From Xiphydria camelus (lineage: Eukaryota > Arthropoda > Insecta > Hymenoptera > Xiphydriidae), in contig OY783197.1 in the NCBI GenBank assembly GCA_963678675.1, forward strand, positions 25,008,048 to 25,072,047: DNA of 64,000 nucleotides. The letters run 5' to 3'. Of the stretch, positions 60,401-64,000 are shown one piece after another. Every line of letters begins with the position of its first letter. The stretch's first letter is position 1. The translations under genes and the position numbers were made by a program. Under the pieces are notes generated by a model. The model made no database searches, was not told the DNA's origin, and saw only the letters and a program-made list of their open reading frames with translations.

Positions 60401-61172
60401 GAAATGTATGAGATGAAATATCTCACAAAATATTCAACGAATAGGCATTTTAATCACGTGAGTGCGAGCGAGAACTTTGAATGCATACTCTTCATCACAT
60501 ATTTCAATTGTACAAGTTGGAGAAAGACAAGGAATGTAAGATACTATCATGTGTGCACTCGCGAAGATTAATCACGATTCTCGCTCGCAATCACGTGTGC
60601 CCTTTGTAAAGTTTCCGCGAAAATCCCCTGTATGCTTTACAATTACCCTGAAAATATCCAATTCGAAGCGCGATGTGAAAATTATAAAGGAATGATAATC
60701 TCAAAACTATCACTGCCCGCCATGAGCGAAATCATCGTACGACTGTTGAGCGATTCTACTTACCTTATCTCTGTACAACGCCGCTGCTTTGGTATTATAT
60801 TTCCGCGATATCGGCATAGAGTCATCCCAGTCCGGTTGCGACTCAAAGAACTCCCTAGCCTTCCTATTTCCCCCGACTTTCATTTTTTCCAACTCGAGAT
60901 CCTTCCACCTGTCCATGGAGATGGAGCGTACGAAAGACAGATGAACCCCGAGTCCCCTGTGCTTACCCGAGCATTCCAGGCAAATCCATATCCCATATGT
61001 AACCGAGACCCATTGAGGGTTATGTGCCCCGCACTCGAAACATTTCTGTGAAGAACAATGTAGATATACCAGATGTCGAATATTTTACCAACAGCGCAAG
61101 ACGGCTTCTTACATTATTTTCATCACGAGGTTTTAATTCTCCCAATGCTCGACGAGTCCGGGGGCTGGCCAT
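48454..61172 (-). CDS. ArfGAP1: ADP-ribosylation factor GTPase-activating protein 1
   Basis: Eight exons, all in phase with GT/AG borders: 61113-61172, 60764-61045, 55876-56102, 55523-55637, 54149-54238, 53288-53347, 51917-52092 and 48454-48673. They give 409 residues, close to the vertebrate length. Start: [20 protein letters not shown]. The ArfGAP zinc finger is C22-x2-C25-x16-C42-x2-C45, and the catalytic arginine finger is R50 in [17 protein letters not shown]. Residues ~211-255 ([20 protein letters not shown] and on) form a Ser/Thr-rich amphipathic region of ALPS type, which senses membrane curvature. [17 protein letters not shown] and [15 protein letters not shown] are further family blocks. 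The C terminus DDAWEILKD fits the aromatic motif that contacts coatomer. The protein stimulates GTP hydrolysis on Arf1 during COPI vesicle cycling at the Golgi. It is head to head with MCAT; its introns carry many hairpin MITEs. Confidence 0.95.
48960..51632. other. ArfGAP1 last intron, nothing recognised
   Basis: Within the intron between exons 7 and 8. AT-rich, with no exon or bounded element I can support before the hairpin at 51633. Confidence 0.4.
51633..51857. mobile_element. Hairpin MITE with ACAGGGTGTTCC-type ends
   Basis: GGGGTGTTCCGCTCAGGATAG at the left is mirrored at 51,834-51,857 (CTGTATA end). The arms include CAATGATAGATTGACG and AAGTATTGACTGA. It lies about 60 bp downstream of the exon 7 donor of ArfGAP1. 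A lone related end (ACAGGGTGTTCTATTCAGGA) occurs near 60,174. Confidence 0.8.
52831..53032. mobile_element. 202-bp hairpin in ArfGAP1 intron 6
   Basis: CATATCGACTGCCCAGGATA and the arms through AACAATGTTCTAACTC and GGGCAAAGAAG are mirrored almost base for base around a TATATTGTTTTATATA loop. Confidence 0.85.
53729..54001. mobile_element. MITE in ArfGAP1 intron 5
   Basis: The inverted repeat of about 40 bp contains CAGACTTTCAAAGTGCAGTT at the left and its mirror at 53,965-53,990. The interior of about 190 bp is AT-rich and non-coding. Confidence 0.75.
57043..57231. mobile_element. AATGATTCTGATCGACC hairpin family, copy 6 (left-truncated)
   Basis: Begins at GTGACGGTACTTCAATTGAG, so the outer left 40 bp are missing. 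The right end reads CGATCAGAATCATTGACGC and meets the composite element at 57233. Confidence 0.8.
57300..57703. mobile_element. TTAA-flanked MITE with CACGTTGACTGCCA ends
   Basis: Left end TTAACACGTTGACTGCCA; right end TGGCAGTCAACGTGTCAA, with the right TTAA mutated to TCAA. Subterminally it has two copies, 44 bp apart, of the perfect palindrome TTGGTCCCATGGGACCAA. A plus-strand open frame at 57308-57748 runs past the right end, with no motif to support it as a gene. Confidence 0.7.
57996..58400. mobile_element. 405-bp CCGTATGTCC-family element (nested)
   Basis: TA flanks, left end CCGTATGTCCCGTGGATAAC, right end mutated to GGGACATACTG. Arms as in 43377-43779, with a short (CG)n run near the right arm start (58,263-58,272). 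Confidence 0.85.
58553..59074. mobile_element. piggyBac-like MITE, copy C (right end lost)
   Basis: Starts TTAAGGTTTCTCGAGC and matches copy A along its length. The right end stops at CCGCTCGAGAA without the final ACC-TTAA, running straight into the outer composite arm. Confidence 0.75.
59511..59670. mobile_element. MITE with GGCGGAAATCCGAGG ends, copy 2
   Basis: Inverted orientation relative to 20228-20389. The arms contain GGTCGTAGCACGAGGCATGG mirrored as ATTCTCGTGCTACGACC. It lies in ArfGAP1 intron 2. Confidence 0.75.
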
Positions 61173-61886
61173 TCTCACGTCCGCTTTATAACCTACGTAA
61201 CCTACTAAACACCTTTCAACTACTAAACTGTACTAAAAGTTTGCCAAATGTACCAAAACTGCCACCTCGGTTCGCGTAGCGAATAGAATAGAAGGTTTAC
61301 TCATGGATATTTTCCAGTAATTACATAGCGAGACCTCTGGGGATCAAACAGCCAAACTATTATCGGTAGAAGCTTAAAGGCCTGTGTCCATGATGCTAGA
61401 ATAATGGGGATCCGCATTTATCAAACTGATCCAGAAGACGCCATCAACTGTTGGGGGCTTCCGAGTTATCGTCTCATTGGTCAAGTCCAGTGACTATGAC
61501 AGTTTATTTCAAACTCGAGCCAATCAGGTTAGAAGAAATCAGCGATCGTGGCGCAAAAGTTTCATGAGTGCACATCTTTATTGACCGTGAAAGAAAACTC
61601 TGAAAACCCCAGATTCAAGAATGAATTAACCAATAGCGCGATGAATACAAACGCAGGTGACCAATCCGAAGGATACTCCATTTCTACACCCGTGCGTATC
61701 ATATCGGTCCACCCTAAACCTATGAAGTAGTAGTCTGTAACGGGCACTGTAATCGCACGCGCATATAACCCTACTTGAAGATTTTGTTCAAGCTATTAAA
61801 TATAATCGCTAACGTACATTAGCGCGAACGAGAAGTGAATAAGCATAAATCATGTATATGTAAATAGTATTTCTACAAAAACAACC
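61173..61886. promoter_or_regulatory. Bidirectional promoter, ArfGAP1 / MCAT
   Basis: 714 bp separate the two start codons on opposite strands. The region has four CCAAT boxes: ATTGG at 61476-61480, and CCAAT at 61520-61524, 61630-61634 and 61661-61665. No well-placed TATA box is evident for either gene. Clustered CCAAT boxes are usual in divergent housekeeping promoters and are bound by NF-Y. Short open frames here (61548-61747, both strands) are unlikely to be genes. Confidence 0.6.
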
Positions 61887-63887
61887 ATGCTTTCTCTACC
61901 GACGACGGTAAGAATCGCACCTAACCTCTTTAACCTACTTCGTCGAGCCGGCTCGAGTACGAAGCACTTTTGCTCTGACAAAACCGCAAAGGACGCGAGT
62001 AACTCCGACTCGACTACGGATTGCGACATCTCGAAACTCTTGGACGAATCTGCCAGTTACAACGAAGCCAGCGATACCAGTTGGGCCACGATCCCTTATC
62101 CCGAAGGTGCGCCGTCGCGCCTACAGGAAAAGGAGCCAGAGAAACCTAAGACAAGTCCTTTGGAGACGTCGATCATATTATTCCCCGGCCAAGGGACGAT
62201 AAAAGTCGGTGCCGTGAAAGAATATTTACGCTTTCCCGTGGTGAAAGACCTGTACGAGTGCGTCAACGAAGCGCTGGGATACAATCTGCTGAAGCTGTGC
62301 CTGAACGGACCTCAGAAGACGCTGAATCGAACAGAACACAATCAACCCGCGGTCGTCGCTTTGTCGCTGGCGGCGTTGGAAAAGCTGAGGGAGGAGAGGC
62401 CCCAGGCTATAGAGAAATGCGTGGCGACGGCGGGTTACAGCGTTGGAGAACTGACGGCTCTCATTTTTGCGGGAGTCATGAGTGTGGAGGCGGGAATTAG
62501 ATTGGTTGCGGTCAGAGGGACCGCGATGCAGGCAGCTGCTGCCAAGTCGTCTCAAGGAATGATGTTTGTTTACACCACTCCTGAAGCCCGAGTCGTCGAG
62601 GCTTGCAAGAAGGCGAAGAGCTGGGCTATGGATTTGGGGGTTCCCGAACCCGAGTGCAGGTAATGATCGAGCTGTTGAGACTCTGCTGTCGCTTAGAATT
62701 AATTTAGGAAGAGAAATGGTTCGGTGAACACGTCTTTGGCGATATGAGTTTTCCGTTCTCGACGGGAAAATAAAATAGGAGAATGGAAAGGACTCAGAGT
62801 CAGGGACCAAGGATTCATATAACTCCTGATTTGATCTCTGATGGAATTCTTCTTCATTAATGTTTCAATTCCCTAAAATTAATACTCGAGAAATATCACT
62901 TTTTGTTTCTTTCTTCTTTTGGACAAACATTTCCTGTCGCCTTTGCAATTCACATATAAAGTTATTTTGAAAGAAAATGAATATTGACAAGTAATGCATT
63001 GACAGCTAAAGTGGAAAGTTATATAGTATCTGACATTTTTGCTGCTTTATACATGAAAGTATAGTATAATTGAATCGGTCATTTTGAAAAGGGGCCATCT
63101 CCTACATTTTTTAATTCGTTATGACGATTTTCCATCCCAGATTCATAATTAGCAACCAACCAGAGTCTGAGAATCAATTTTCAACGTATATTTTTTAAAG
63201 AAAATCTATCATTACGAACATTCCTATGTGTATTTAATTCTTTGGTCATAAATTCGTATGCTTCATATCTTGAAATAAGGTGAGGGTGTTTAATTTTGAC
63301 ATCAAATTTGTAAACAGGATCAAAAATTACTGTGAGAATCGTGATTTGAATGAAGTGTAGCAGAATTTACGCTTTCCTTTGCTCGCGATAAGATGTTACC
63401 ATGACATAAGGGATTAATTATATTTCCGTCATTTAATTGTTACAGGATCGCTATTTACTTGTATCCGCAAGCAAAAGTTCTAGCTGGAAGTGAGGAAGCT
63501 CTCAAGTATATCCACGAGAATTACAAGAGTTTCGGTCTTCGCCAATTGCGGAAACTTCCTGTTTCCGGTGCCTTCCATACGAGTCTCATGGAACCGGCTT
63601 TAAAACCCTTTGTGAAGGCCTTGCACACTGTCCACCTCCAAGATCCAATTTTACCCGTGTATTCCAACTATACCGGCAGGCAGTACAAGGCCCAGAGGAA
63701 CATTATAAAATGTTTAGTTAAACAAATAATATCCCCGGTAAAATGGGAACAAATTATGCACGAATTGTACGAGAGACCGCAAGGAATGGCCTTTCCACGT
63801 ACGTTCGACGTAGGTTCGCAGGGGGCGTTGAAATCTATTTTAAAACAAGTGAACGCCAAAGCTTGGGATAGTAGTTTTATTATATAA
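61887..63887 (+). CDS. MCAT: Mitochondrial malonyl-CoA:ACP transacylase
   Basis: Two exons, 61887-62659 and 63446-63887, join in phase (GAGTGCAG|GTAATG donor, TTACAG acceptor) to give 404 residues, similar to the ~390 of the human enzyme. It transfers malonyl groups from CoA to acyl carrier protein for mitochondrial type II fatty acid synthesis, which supplies lipoate. Residues 1-35 are basic and Ser/Thr/Leu-rich, consistent with a mitochondrial presequence, followed by a variable linker to ~95. Then FPGQGT (99-104), HNQP (151-154), the nucleophile S185 in AGYSVGEL, R210 exactly 25 residues on as in bacterial FabD, and H302 in PVSGAFHTSLMEP. All expected catalytic residues are present. Tyr before the Ser replaces the more common His or Phe. 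The gene is head to head with ArfGAP1. Confidence 0.95.
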
Positions 63888-64000
63888 AATATGAAAACAA
63901 ATAACAGCACCGATGAATTCAACACACTTGTAGTATTTACGCACGTATGACTATATAGATTTTAAGCCGTTATCGTGGAAATATGTCTCGAGGAGTTGCT

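Noticed and set aside
60710..60763. Extension of ArfGAP1 exon 2 past 60764 ([17 protein letters not shown])
   Set aside because: This is read-through into the intron; the GTAAGT donor after RDK and the in-phase next exon ([10 protein letters not shown]) give the family sequence.
61548..61747. Overlapping small frames on both strands between ArfGAP1 and MCAT
   Set aside because: They lie in the CCAAT-rich promoter region, overlap each other, and show no known motif.

Overview
The window looks like AT-rich insect nuclear DNA. It has split genes with GT/AG introns, mariner, piggyBac-like and PIF/Harbinger DNA transposons, a jockey-like LINE and a very high density of hairpin MITEs. The mixture is most like a hymenopteran, but the species cannot be fixed from sequence alone. 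There is no sign of a bacterial or viral genome.

Host genes. (1) Minus strand, 1126-7551: one giant last exon coding about 2,140 residues of a protein with roughly 35 C2H2/C2HC zinc fingers; the 5' exon was not found. (2) Minus strand, 34750 down to 22705: five in-phase exons of a multi-pass membrane protein of unknown function (possibly the family called DUF7802); the first coding exon is missing. (3) Minus strand, 61172 down to 48454: a complete eight-exon ArfGAP1 gene of 409 residues, with the CxxC-x16-CxxC zinc finger, the arginine finger at R50 and an ALPS-like amphipathic region. (4) Plus strand, 61887-63887: a complete two-exon mitochondrial malonyl-CoA:ACP transacylase (MCAT, 404 residues). 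ArfGAP1 and MCAT are head to head across a 714-bp CCAAT-rich intergenic region that reads as a bidirectional promoter. One gene serves Golgi vesicle traffic and the other mitochondrial fatty acid synthesis, so the pairing is positional, not a pathway.

Transposon landscape. Most of the rest is transposon-derived. The commonest theme is long, nearly perfect inverted repeats. At least eight elements of 106 to 2006 bp share the terminus TA-CCGTATGTCC, are flanked by TA, and have largely different interiors. Several are nested inside each other; the largest (57233-59238, in ArfGAP1 intron 2) contains at least three further elements. A second palindromic family (AATGATTCTGATCGACC) occurs six times. 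Five TTAA-flanked piggyBac-like MITEs fall into three families. There are three mariner remnants, one reduced to two terminal repeats joined directly.

The most unusual locus is a degenerate PIF/Harbinger element (about 39.3-42.9 kb). Its transposase (+) and its MADF-BESS DNA-binding protein (-) are interlocked, with exons alternating T1(+), M2(-), T2(+), M1(-); both splice junctions stay in phase. The transposase is broken by a stop, frameshifts and an inserted MITE. A 530-bp (GGGA)n/(GA)n tract at 29731-30260 lies in an intron of the membrane-protein gene. The stretches 14.5-17.4, 26.5-28.9, 46.4-48.0 and 49.0-51.6 kb hold nothing recognisable.
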